This document shows positions 1 through 10,200 of a stretch of DNA of 64,000 nt, piece by piece. Every line of letters begins with the position of its first letter. Positions within the stretch are counted from its first letter, which is position 1. The position numbers and the translations under genes were made by a program. Below the pieces are notes generated by a model, which was not told the origin of the DNA, searched no databases, and saw only the letters and a list, made by a program, of their open reading frames with translations. Origin of the DNA: Ruegeria sp. A3M17 (GTDB lineage Bacteria; Pseudomonadota; Alphaproteobacteria; Rhodobacterales; Rhodobacteraceae); contig NZ_QOCF01000036.1 in NCBI RefSeq assembly GCF_003318255.1, positions 1 to 64,000 of the forward strand. Direction: 5' to 3'.

Positions 1-351
1 CGCCCGGCAATTGTGCCGCTTGGTTGTGCGGCTATCAATTTCCAAATGCAGAACACCCGGATCGAGGTGCTGTCCGGCGGACAAAAGGCGCGGTTGGCGA
101 TGTTGGTCCTGCGGCTTAGGAACCCGAACTTTTATCTGCTGGACGAGCCGATGAACCATCTGGATATCGAAGGTCAAGAGGCACTGGAGGCCGAATTGGT
201 CACCCACGGCGCGTCCTGTTTGCTGGTCAGCCACGACCGGAGTTTTCTGAGAAACGTTGGTAACCGGTTCTGGTGGATCAATGGTCGCAAACTTGAGGAA
301 GTGGATAGCCCTGAAGCATTTCTGGAGAGTGAAATGAGCTTTACTAGTTGA
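1..351 (+). CDS. ABC-F family ATPase, C-terminal fragment
   Basis: The frame is open at the left edge, so only about the last 116 residues are present. They contain the end of a nucleotide-binding domain: signature LSGGQKARLAML, Walker B YLLDEPMNHLD with the catalytic Glu, and the H-loop SHDR. A short tail follows and there is no membrane segment. The wording DEPMNHLD and the absence of a permease match the ABC-F (Uup/EttA-type) soluble ATPases, which act on ribosomes or nucleic acids rather than in transport. A GTG at 13 could be read as a start, but the homology runs through it, so the gene begins upstream of the window. Which ABC-F subgroup it belongs to cannot be told from this fragment. 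Confidence 0.85.
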   Translation, partial: RPAIVPLGCAAINFQMQNTRIEVLSGGQKARLAMLVLRLRNPNFYLLDEPMNHLDIEGQEALEAELVTHGASCLLVSHDRSFLRNVGNRFWWINGRKLEEVDSPEAFLESEMSFTS

Positions 352-511
352 TCAAAATAACACGCCACGGCGGCCCAGGCACACATTTGCCTAGGCAAAA
401 TCGTAAGACGTGACCGGATATCTGACCTGAAAAAGGGTATGTTGAATCGCATCTTCGCTGGCTTGACTCGCAAGTCGGTATGACTAAGTATTACTGTGAA
501 AGGACGCTGCG

Positions 512-775
512 ATGACCGTCAAAACCACACTCAGCTTTACAGATAGGCACCACCAATTTCTCAAGGAAAAAGTGGGTGAGGGGGTGTATGCGTCGGCCTC
601 TGCTGCCGTGGCAGCTGCTGTCGAACGGATGATCGAGGATGAGCAGGCTCGTGAAACTGCGCTTGAGGCGATGGCCGAAGAAATCCGCCGTCGTGCCGCA
701 ACTCCGCGCCAGGAATTTGTTAATCACGAGACTGCTTTCGCGACAGCGCTACGTAGACTGGATTCCGCTGAGTGA
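512..775 (+). CDS. parD: ParD-type antitoxin
   Basis: This 87-residue protein begins with a short beta strand (TVKTTLSFTDRHHQFL) followed by helices, the ribbon-helix-helix arrangement of ParD/CopG-type antitoxins. The C-terminal half is charged and probably disordered until bound to toxin. The family neutralises ParE and represses its own promoter. The start is supported by GAAAGGA about 8 bases upstream. The stop overlaps the GTG start of the next gene by four bases (GTGA), the translational coupling usual for toxin-antitoxin pairs. The 160-base gap upstream should hold the self-regulated promoter, but I could not define an operator there. Confidence 0.85.
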   Translation: MTVKTTLSFTDRHHQFLKEKVGEGVYASASAAVAAAVERMIEDEQARETALEAMAEEIRRRAATPRQEFVNHETAFATALRRLDSAE

Positions 776-1089
776 CCTATCGCCTGCGTTACCATCCTGC
801 AGTCTCCGAAGACCTAAACCGGATTGTAGAGATGATAACAGACTACGCTGGACCTCGGGTGGCAAGGCGCAAACTGGATGAGATTGCGCGTGTGGCCCAG
901 GGCTTAAAGACGTTGCCGCACAAGGGGTCGCGAAGGGATCATGTTTTACCAAGTTTACGCGCTATTCCAGCGGCGAAGCGTGCGGTTATTGTTTTTACGA
1001 TCGACGAAGACTTGCGGGAAGTCCACGTTTTGACGATCACCTATGCCGGTGCCGATTGGATCACGCGGGCCGAAGCCCGGGGGAAATAG
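772..1089 (+). CDS. parE: ParE/RelE-superfamily toxin
   Basis: The product has 105 residues. Its opening, YRLRYHPAVSEDLNRIVEMI, is typical of the ParE/RelE fold, with two N-terminal helices. A beta-sheet core follows that includes the run RAVIVFTIDEDLREVHVLTI. ParE toxins poison DNA gyrase, while RelE relatives cut mRNA. The pairing with a ribbon-helix-helix partner favours ParE. It starts with GTG inside the antitoxin stop region (four-base overlap), so its translation depends on the antitoxin. The length is normal and there is no sign of truncation. The target is inferred from family only. Confidence 0.8.
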   Translation: MTYRLRYHPAVSEDLNRIVEMITDYAGPRVARRKLDEIARVAQGLKTLPHKGSRRDHVLPSLRAIPAAKRAVIVFTIDEDLREVHVLTITYAGADWITRAEARGK

Positions 1090-1092
1090 CAC

Positions 1093-1961
1093 TTATTTCT
1101 TTGAAGACTTAACCGAGGCATTAGTTACACCAGTTACTTTCAATAACCCGGCCATGTCACTTAAGGCTCGGTAGACGACTCCGGCCTGTGGATGCCAATC
1201 TGCTACATCGCGGCCTTGAGAGGCCACTACCCGTTCATCCCCACGCGCCGCTGGGCCCGTCAATGTGTGTCGCGGTCCATGAGCAACGACATTTTCCGCT
1301 GTGCCTTCCAGTAATTTAGAGTTCAACTGTGGCACGATATGGTCCGCAATACCCGCTTCAGCCCAGGCTTCACGCGCAATGGCTTGCAGTACTACGGCAA
1401 AGTTGTTCGAGATCACCGCTCCCGCGTGATATAGGCTCTTTCCTTCGGAGCGGATTAAAAAACATTCCGCCCCGAGCCGTTCCAGCAGAGGTTGCAGGAT
1501 CGACAAAGCATCGGCGTCTCCTTCCAAACCGCAAAGAGCGCCTCGGAACTGTTTTTTTGCCGTATCGGGGTCAACGAATGATAGGACCGGATGCACACTG
1601 GCCAAACGCCAGTTCAGCTTTCGCAATAAGGCCATCTCATCAGCGCAGAGAAATCCGCTGCAGTGAAAGGCTATGGATCGTTCGGCTGAGCGGTCCTTTG
1701 CCAAACGCGCTGTAATGAGGTCAGATGCAACGACAGAAATTTGTGTGCGGGGACTGTGATAATCCAAAGATTGGCAGCTCGCATTTCTGACAAATCAGTT
1801 GCGACACGACCCGCGCCCGCCCGCCGAACGGCTTTTTCTGCCGAGCTTTGACTGGCGCTATAAACATCCTGTACCCGGCAATAATCCAACACATTAAACA
1901 GGGTCAGCAATGTCTGCCCAACCCGGCTCGCTCCGATCAGGTTTACAGTAAATTCGGACAT
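1093..1961 (-). pseudogene. DUF2520/Rossmann-like protein, broken by a one-base frameshift
   Basis: Two overlapping minus-strand frames together give one DUF2520-type protein. The first runs from ATG at 1961 and holds the Rossmann nucleotide-binding start (LIGASRVGQT) up to LWIITVP. The second, in another frame, continues with RTQISVVASDLITARLAK and then FHCSG, ASVHPVLSF, the LEGD segment and the C-terminal helical part, ending at 1093. The break falls at a run of four G on the plus strand (1749-1752). One extra base there would rejoin the halves in register. The family consists of NAD(P)-binding proteins related to ketopantoate/pyrroline-5-carboxylate reductases, with no firmly assigned reaction. 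The rest is intact, so the break is recent or a sequencing error. Confidence 0.75.
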
Positions 1962-2165
1962 GTATGCGCCTTCTAAGTATTGGTCTCGAATGGACTATGC
2001 CACGCCGAGTGGTCGAAGTGCAGGGGCCGACTGTAATTCGGAGTACGTCGCTACTTGGATGCGTTTAACCTTAGTGTACATTATCGGATCAGACGTCATT
2101 GCAGCGAGGCGCTTAACACGTCAGTCTGAATTTGGCAGTTGGCATGGGTCTTTCTTTCGTTCGGT

Positions 2166-3698
2166 TCACAGTCGCTCCAATATCCTTTTGGCACTGTTTA
2201 GATACTCTTGTTGTTTTTCTTGGGTCATTCGATCCCAAGTTCTGTACGCATGGCCCAGTCTGGGATTGCCGCGCAGTAGGTTGGCATTTCGCGCCAGAAA
2301 ATCCCAATAAAGTGGGTTGAACGGGCATGCGCCATCGCCGGTTTTCTGTTTAACATCGTACCTGCACGAGACGCAGTGATCGGACATCTTATTGATGTAA
2401 TTCCCGCTTGCGGCGTATGGTTTTGACGCCAACAGACCCCCGTCGGCGAACTGGCTCATGCCGATCACGTTTGGAGCCTCGACCCATTCATAGGCGTCGG
2501 AGTAAACAGCCAGATACCATTCGTGCACATCAACCGGATCAATTCCAGCCAACAGGGCAAAATTTCCGGTCACCATTAACCTCTGAATGTGGTGCGCATA
2601 TGCTTCGTCCCGAGTCTGTACGATTGCGGCTGCCATGCACGCCATATCAGTATCCGCTGTCCAAAAAAACGAAGGCAAAGAGCGGTGTGCGGACAGGTAG
2701 TTTGACCGTGTGTAGCCAGGCATTCGCAACCAATAGATTCCTCGTACAAATTCGCGCCAACCTATTATCTGGCGAATGTACCCCTCAACGGCGTTCAAAG
2801 GTGCGTGGCCGTCGTAGTAAGTCCGTTCAACGCGCTGACAAATCTCGAGCGGGGAAAGAAGACCTACGTTTAGGTATTGTGCTAGGACCGAGTGGTACAG
2901 AAACGGCGCGCCTTTTAATATCGCATCCTGGTAGTCTCCAAATTTTGGCAGGGCATGTTCGACAAAATGATCCAATGCCGCCAAGGCGCCCTTTCGCGTG
3001 ACGGCAAACCAGAACGGTTCCAGCTTTCCGAAACGGTCAGGGAAGCGTGCTTCTATCAACTCCAAAACGTCCCGCGTGATCTCATCCGGCTCCACTTCCA
3101 ACGGGCGAGGTAAGAAAAAGTCAGTTTTGGCGGGCTTGCGATTGTCGGCGTCAAAGTTCCAGCGGCCACCTTCAGGTTCACCGTCTGACATCAACAGACC
3201 GGTTTTGCGGCGCATCTCACGATAGAAGTATTCCATCCGAAGCTGTTTGCGACCTGCGGCCCAGGTTTGAAAGTCATGATGGCTGGCAAGGAACCGATCA
3301 TCGGCTACCGTTTCCAACCCTTCGCACTGCGCGAACTCTTGGACCAGACGGTATTCTCCGGGCTCGGTCACGATCGCGCGCTTAATTCTTAGATCGTGCT
3401 TCGCTCGCGCGATTTCGCTGATCAGACTTTGCGTGTTGTCCGGCTCATCCAATTGAACGTAGCGCACGGTCCACCCGTCCGACTTAAGTTCCGCCGCGAA
3501 ATGGCGCATGGCGGAAAGAACGAAAGCAATCTTCTTTTTGTGATGTCGCACATAACGAGCTTCCTCCATGACTTCGGCCATCAAGATTGTGTCACGGTCC
3601 CGATCACCCGCGCGCAGCGCAGAGATATTCATTGAGAGTTGATCACCAAGCACAACAATCAAAGACGAGTATTGTGTGCAGGAAAGGGGCTCGGTCAT
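2166..3698 (-). CDS. phrB: FeS-type (6-4) photolyase/cryptochrome, PhrB-like
   Basis: This is a DNA photolyase of the prokaryotic FeS-BCP class, which repairs UV (6-4) photoproducts with FAD, a lumazine antenna and a [4Fe-4S] cluster. From the chosen ATG (3698, MTEPLSC) it has about 510 residues, the usual length. The N-terminal Rossmann antenna domain starts LIVVLGDQLS; the helical FAD domain includes GWREFVRGIYW and VTGNFALLAGIDPVDVHEWY. Near the C-terminus, CVSC-x12-C matches the CxxC-x12-C spacing of cluster ligands in Agrobacterium PhrB, and an upstream Cys (DMACM) can serve as the fourth. An upstream start at 3758 is possible but adds 20 residues not typical of the family. The gene is alone on its strand, divergent from the NRPS-PKS. 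Confidence 0.9.
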   Translation of the reverse strand: MTEPLSCTQYSSLIVVLGDQLSMNISALRAGDRDRDTILMAEVMEEARYVRHHKKKIAFVLSAMRHFAAELKSDGWTVRYVQLDEPDNTQSLISEIARAKHDLRIKRAIVTEPGEYRLVQEFAQCEGLETVADDRFLASHHDFQTWAAGRKQLRMEYFYREMRRKTGLLMSDGEPEGGRWNFDADNRKPAKTDFFLPRPLEVEPDEITRDVLELIEARFPDRFGKLEPFWFAVTRKGALAALDHFVEHALPKFGDYQDAILKGAPFLYHSVLAQYLNVGLLSPLEICQRVERTYYDGHAPLNAVEGYIRQIIGWREFVRGIYWLRMPGYTRSNYLSAHRSLPSFFWTADTDMACMAAAIVQTRDEAYAHHIQRLMVTGNFALLAGIDPVDVHEWYLAVYSDAYEWVEAPNVIGMSQFADGGLLASKPYAASGNYINKMSDHCVSCRYDVKQKTGDGACPFNPLYWDFLARNANLLRGNPRLGHAYRTWDRMTQEKQQEYLNSAKRILERL

Positions 3699-4257
3699 GA
3701 GGCAGAGGGTAGGGCTTTCGTGCCGTAAGGCGACCCTAACAATACAGCATCGTCTCAAAATGTCCGGAAAAGTTAAGCGTAGAACCCTTCGCCAAGTTTC
3801 TCTTTTTCGCTTTACGGCTCAGAATCGACTCTGGGCAAAAAAGCGCAAATTCCCGCATTGAAGGTTCAGACTGCTCTGATTGTGTCGGGGTGGGAATAAA
3901 TAGTCGGATGGAAAGAAGATTGGTGGGTTTTTGGAACTTAAACGCGAGTCGTCCAAAGACGTGCTCAAACGGACCTTGTTGCATCCTCCTGCAAATTTTT
4001 ATCTATTTTTCAAAGTCATGCAGGTCAGATTGCCAGTTCATTCGACCAACAGCGACTCTTTGATGCTGCCATGGGCAGCCGGCAGTCGACAGCCAGAAAA
4101 GCATACAATACGCTTGTCTACATCGAATTCGTTTGTTTTGCCGATGTATTTGACCTGAGGGGCCGTAGCGCAAATTTCGTAGGGCAATTGTCAAAGACGC
4201 AACCTATTTTGCACTGTTTGCTACGATAACCCCCTTTGGTCGGTTTTAGGGGTTGAT
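3699..4257. other. Intergenic region between photolyase and NRPS-PKS
   Basis: These 559 bases separate two divergent genes and must hold both promoters. I found no convincing coding frame: the short frames here have no recognisable motifs and no good ribosome site. The region is AT-richer than its flanks. The only clear signal is the ribosome binding site TAGGGG (4247-4252), six bases before the ATG of the synthase. I could not define sigma-70-like boxes with confidence. Confidence 0.5.
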
Positions 4258-7200
4258 ATGTTAAATGGTTCTGCCGTCAGGTCTTTGCGTTCTTTGAATT
4301 TTGATCCTGCGCTGGACCTCTATCAAAGCATGCTTCGCGTGTGCGCTATCGTACCAAACAAGGTCGCGCTGATCGGTGACGATCGGGGGTACACGTACGC
4401 GGAAATTGCAGATGCCGCCGATAGAATTGCCCTGCATTTGATGTCAAAGGGTGTTTTTCCGGGTGACAACGTGGCGATGATCATGGATCGCACGCCCGAA
4501 GCAATCCTAACCATGTGCGGTATCATGCGTGCGGGCGGGACCTTTGTGCCATTGGACCCAGCCTATGACATAAAGCAAGCAGGGTACGTTATTGCGGATT
4601 CCAAACCATCCGCGATCCTGTGGGAGGAGCACCACAAGCCCATTGCCGATGAACTGAATTCGAACCGGGTTGCAAGTCTGAATGCGCTCGACCTATTGAA
4701 TTCTGATCCCGATGAGAAGCGCGACTTTCCGAACAGAACTGGTCTGGATGCTTGTTACATAATGTATACGTCTGGATCGACCGGACAGCCAAAAGGTGTT
4801 GTGTTACCTCATCGGTCCATCGTTCGGCTCGGCTTTGATCAACCAATCGGACAAGTCCTTCCCAACGACATAACGTTGGCGAGTTCGACCATTGCATGTG
4901 ACGGTTTCACTTGGGAAACATGGCCTGCGCTTTTGAACGGAGGGTCGGTCGCAGTTGTGGCCGAGCCCAAGCCGGCATTGGACAAGCTTGCCGCAACTAT
5001 TTCCCGTCATGGTGTAAGTGTCGCGTTCTTTTACACCGGAATGTCACATCTGCTGATCGAACATCACCTTGATGCGCTAAGCAGTTTGCGCCGTTTTGGT
5101 GCGGCGGGTGATGTGCTGTCCCCTTCACATGTTCGTAGTCTCAAAGATGCGCATCCCGGAATCGAAGTCATAAACGGTTACGGTCCCACAGAAAACTCCG
5201 CCCTAACCACGATGCACGTCGTCACCGAAGCGGACCTTGTTGGTGGTACAATTCCGATAGGCGTGCCGACTGGTCACTGCGACTGTTTCGTCGTGAACGA
5301 AAATCATAACGAACTGCGGGCCGGAGAGGTCGGGCAACTGGTTGCCGCGGGACCGAGTGTGGCACTTGGCTATCTCAATAAACCCGAACGGACGGCCGAG
5401 TCCTTTATTTCAGATCCGCGCCCAACTCACACCGGACAAGTGTATTTGACCGGAGATCTGGTCCGCCAGCGCGACGATGGTGTCTATGAATTTCTAGGAC
5501 GTGTCGATCGACAGGTGAAAATTGGTGGTCGTCGCATTGAACTGGACGGAATTGAACATCACCTACGTGAATTGCCGATGATTTTGGATGCTGCGGTTAC
5601 TTTGACCACGGCAGATACGGGTGAGAAACGCATAACAGCCTTTTTGAAACCGTCAGGCGATATGCCTGCTGATAAACGCGCCTTCGTCCGTGAGGTTATG
5701 GCAGAACTCGGGAGAGCCTTGCCGGAGGGCGCCCTGCCTCGGACGAACCGGGTTGTGGCAGACTTTCCATTAACCCCAAGCAACAAGATCGACCGAGAAG
5801 CGTTGGTCGACAGCGTCGAATCGAAGGACTTGGAAAGCAACGGCAACACTGGGCCAGTTTTCCAGTCAATCCGAACTCCAATATTCCAATCGGCCCGTAA
5901 ACGGCTAGACGCTGCCGAGATCGCACGAACTATTGCGAAGATTTATGATGAGACATTGGGTTGCGGAGAGTTGGATGCAGGCGCAACATTCTTCGAAGCT
6001 GGGGGAACATCTCTGCAATTAATTGGTGTCCATGCAGAAGTGATGAAACGTTTAAACGTACGGTTCGACATTACACTCATGTTCGAAGTCCCGCGTCTGG
6101 GCCCTTTGTCCGAGGCGATAGCCGCGATCGAAGTGAGTGGAAACGAGTCGCTGTTGTCTCAGGAGCCAGAACAAGGAGTTGAGGAACGGGCTGACCTGAA
6201 CTTACCTGAGAATGCAATCGCAATTGTGGGCATGGCAGCTAAACTGCCCGGTTCACAGTCTCTTGATGAGTTCTGGGAGCACATTCAGAACGGCGATAAT
6301 CTGATCAAGCCATTCTCGTCGGACGAACTTGAAGATAGCTTCACGCCTGAACAACGTGCATCGGACAGTTTTGTAGCGGCCCGCCCCATCCTTTCGGATG
6401 CAGGGATGTTCGATGCCAAGTTTTTTACGATGCACGCCCGTGAGGCGGCAACTATGGACCCGCAAGCCCGAGTGTTCCTTGAGATTTGCTATCATGCCTT
6501 GGAAAACAGCGGTCACGACCCGTGGCGGACACGCATGCCGGTGGGCGTATACGCGGGGTCGTCGTCGACCACATATCTGATTCAAAACATATTGGCCGAC
6601 CGTCAGGCAGCCGAGGCGTATATGTCGAATTATCAGACCGGAAAGATTTCTGAACTGACCGGCAATATTGGGGACTGCCTAGCAACTCGGGTGTCGTACA
6701 AGCTGGACCTGCACGGCCCTGCGATGACGGTACAGACGGCGTGTTCGACGTCGCTGACCGCGATTTCACAGGCATTGTTGGCATTGCGTGCGTGCCAATG
6801 CGACATGGCTTTGGCAGGAGGCGTTTCGATCACCTTTCCGCAAAAGCGTGGATACATCGCGCAAGAAGGTGGGTTGTCGTCAGATGACGGCACGTGCCGA
6901 CCATTTGACGCTGAAGCCAGCGGAACGGTTTTCGGGCACGGTGCCGGGGTTGTTGTATTGCGCAGACTTAAAGATGCCGTTGCAGACGGTGATCACATCC
7001 ATGCGGTTATTTTGGGCTGCGGTATCAATAACGATGGTGCCGACAAAATATCTTACACGGCACCAACGGTACGCGGTCAGGCGGATGCAATTCGCCGAGC
7101 GCACAAAGATGCTGTAATCGAACCTAAAAGTGTGACTTACGTCGAATGCCACGGAACCGCGACACCTCTCGGGGACCCAATTGAAATTAGTGGGCTGCGT

Positions 7201-10200
7201 CAGGCGTTCGGCGAAGCAGCTGTCGAAGGGGGCTGTGCGCTCGGGTCCGTCAAAGGCAATATCGGTCATCTGGATGCGGCTGCCGGCGTAACCAGCGTAA
7301 TCAAAACAGCGCTGATGCTGAACCATCGCAAGATTCCCCCTGTGGCAAACTTCTCCGGTCTGAACCCTAGAATAGAACTGGAAGGTACTCCGTTCCGGGT
7401 TCCGAGTTCCCTCTCGGAATGGGTGTCGGATGGACCATTGCGCGCCGGTGTCAGTTCTTTCGGGGTGGGGGGGACCAATGTCCACTTGGTGCTGGAAGAG
7501 GCACCGCAAATAGTGCAGGACGCTGAGACTGCTTCCGTTCAAACGGTTGTCATTTCGGCGAAGACGCCGGAAGCCTTGGCCGAAATGAAGGGTGACTTAG
7601 CGGATGCTTTGGAGAAACCCGACGCGCCGAGACTGGCGGATGCGGCCTATACCTTGCAAGAGGGACGAGCCGCTTTTGAGTATCGTCAGGCTGTCGCGGG
7701 CTCGGATCCTGAAGAGGTCGCCAAAACCTTACGCGCTGCACCCGCTATCCGTAAGCCCGCGATGCAGGGCAACCCAACTGTAACATTCATGTTCCCGGGT
7801 CAGGGATCTCAGTACCCGGGCATGGGCAGCGGTCTGTACCAAACCGAACCAGAATTTGCGCAGTGGATTGATAAAGGTGCGGAAATATTACGCCCGGTTC
7901 TTGGCTTAGACGTAAAGACAATGCTGTGTTTCGCAGACGCCAGTGACCAGGACCTCGCGCGTGCGTTGCGCGAAACCCGCCTGACTCAGCCTGCTTTGTT
8001 CCTGACTCAATACGCCTGTGCAAAGTTGTGGATGGCTCGTGGCATAAGCCCAGCGTCATTGATTGGCCATTCGGTTGGCGAGTTCACCGCCGCCACGTTG
8101 GGTGGCGTCATGGATTTTGAAACCGGGTTGTCGATCATCGCGAAACGAGGCCAACTGATGCAGGATCAGCCAGGCGGTGCGATGTTGTCCGTTAGAGCGC
8201 CGCTTGAGGCTCTGGAGGATTATCTGGATGATACCGTCGATGTCGCCGCGCGCAATGCGCCTCGTTTAAACGTTTTGGCCGGAGACTTTGATGCAATTGC
8301 GTCGATTGAAGATCGACTGAAAGACGCCGGTATCCCGTGTACACGTCTTCACACTTCTCATGCGTTTCATTCACGCATGATGGATCCGGTGTGTGAAGGC
8401 CTGTTGGAAGCGGCCACTCAAAAAACGCTGCAACCAACGAAAATTCCATATGTCAGCTGTGTAACGGGCGATTGGATTTCCGAGAATGAATGCACAGACC
8501 CGTCATATTGGGCGACCCAGGCGCGAGCAGCGGTGAATTTTGCGGACGCGGTTTCGACACTCGTGACCGAAGATCCAGTCGCGTTGCTCGAGGTTGGCGC
8601 TGGGAACACGTTATCTGCGTTCAGCATCCAAACATTGCCGCGGGATGCCTCGGTTGCGGTCATACAGTCTTTGCCGGATCACACCCGTCCAGAAACGGAT
8701 GAAGTCGCGATGGCCGCTGCAATGGGTTGCCTGTGGGGATGCGGCGTCGATGTAGACTGGAACAAGCTGGGTCCGCGCGGAAACCGGCGCGTACCTCTGC
8801 CAACTTATCCATTCCAACGCAAACTGCATTGGGTCGATGCGCCAGCGCCTTCCATCGGAGCAGCAACTTCCTCGTCATCCGCACCGACCACGGCAACCGT
8901 AAATCCTGTTTCAAGTTTAAGTGAGTTCTCTTCTATGCCGACATCCAATTCACAAGAACAGATTGAGCGCAAGCCGCGCCTGATCAGTGAGATTCTAGCC
9001 ATTTTGAGCGAAGTTTCTGGTGAAGATCTGGGGCCAGAAGATGCACCGGCAACATTTTTGGAACTTGGGTTTGACTCCTTGTTCCTCGGACAGGTCACCC
9101 AAAAATTGAATGCTGATTACGGGATCGATCTGACATTCCGGCAATTGATGTCCGACTATCCGTCCGCTGAGGCGCTCGTTGATTACCTGGATGAAAGCCT
9201 ACCCCCCGAAACGGCTGTTCCCTCGGTTGAACCGGAGGCCACACAAACGGTCACGCAAAGCGCTACGGAACCCGTGGCTCCTGCGGTATTGCCACCATCA
9301 GTTGTGCCCGCCGCGCCGATTGGTGATGGGTCAGTCGCTGCTGTCATGCAGGCGCAGGTCGATGCCATGCAGTCACTTTTTGCACAACAGCTTCAGGCTT
9401 TGTCTGGAGCTCAGACAGCGGCACCTACTGCTGTGACCAGTACACCAAAAGTTGAGACAGAGATTAAACCAGTAGTTCCTGCGCTGCGCAAAAATGCGGC
9501 GAGCAAAGGCACCTTTTCGATCGGACGTGCAACCAATGCAGCGGGCGGCGACCTTACGTCCGAGCAACTGGCCTTTGCGCGAGACTTGGCAACCAGTTAC
9601 AGCCAGCGACACGCCAAATCCAAAGAGTATGTACAGACCTACCGGTCTGTGATGGCCGACCCACGCACGGCAGCAGGGTTTCGCGCTGAATGGAAGGAGT
9701 TGGTGTTCCCGATCGTTTCCGATCGTTCCAAAGGTGCGCGCCTGTGGGATATCGACGGGAATGAATTCATAGATCTGGTCAGTGGTTTCGGGCCTATAGC
9801 TTTTGGCCATTCGCCGGATTTTGTCATTGATGCTGTATCACGTCAGATGGAACGTGGCTTTGCAATTGGACCGCAATGTGATCTCGCCGGCCCAGTTCTG
9901 GAACGCTTTGCAAAATTTGTAGGTCATGAGCGTGCTACCTTCTGCAACACCGGGTCCGAGGCTGTGATGGCAGCAATGCGCATTGCACGAACGGTAACAG
10001 GCCGCGACCAGATCGTGGTATTTGGCAGTGACTACCATGGCCAGTTCGACGAAGTATTGGTCAAAGGCAAGTCACGTGGTGGCGACCCTGCGGCTCTGCC
10101 GATTACACCGGGAATTCCGCGCTCGAGCCTGTCCAACATGGTTGTGTTGCCGTACGGCGCGCCAGAAAGCATCGACTGGATTCGCGAAAATATTGGCTCA

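Noticed and set aside
1960..2320. Plus-strand frames between the DUF2520 gene and the photolyase
   Set aside because: They overlap the photolyase 3' end antisense, with no domain or ribosome site.
6880..7542. 220-codon minus-strand frame inside the NRPS-PKS
   Set aside because: It lies opposite the ketosynthase domain, whose catalytic motifs are intact on the plus strand.
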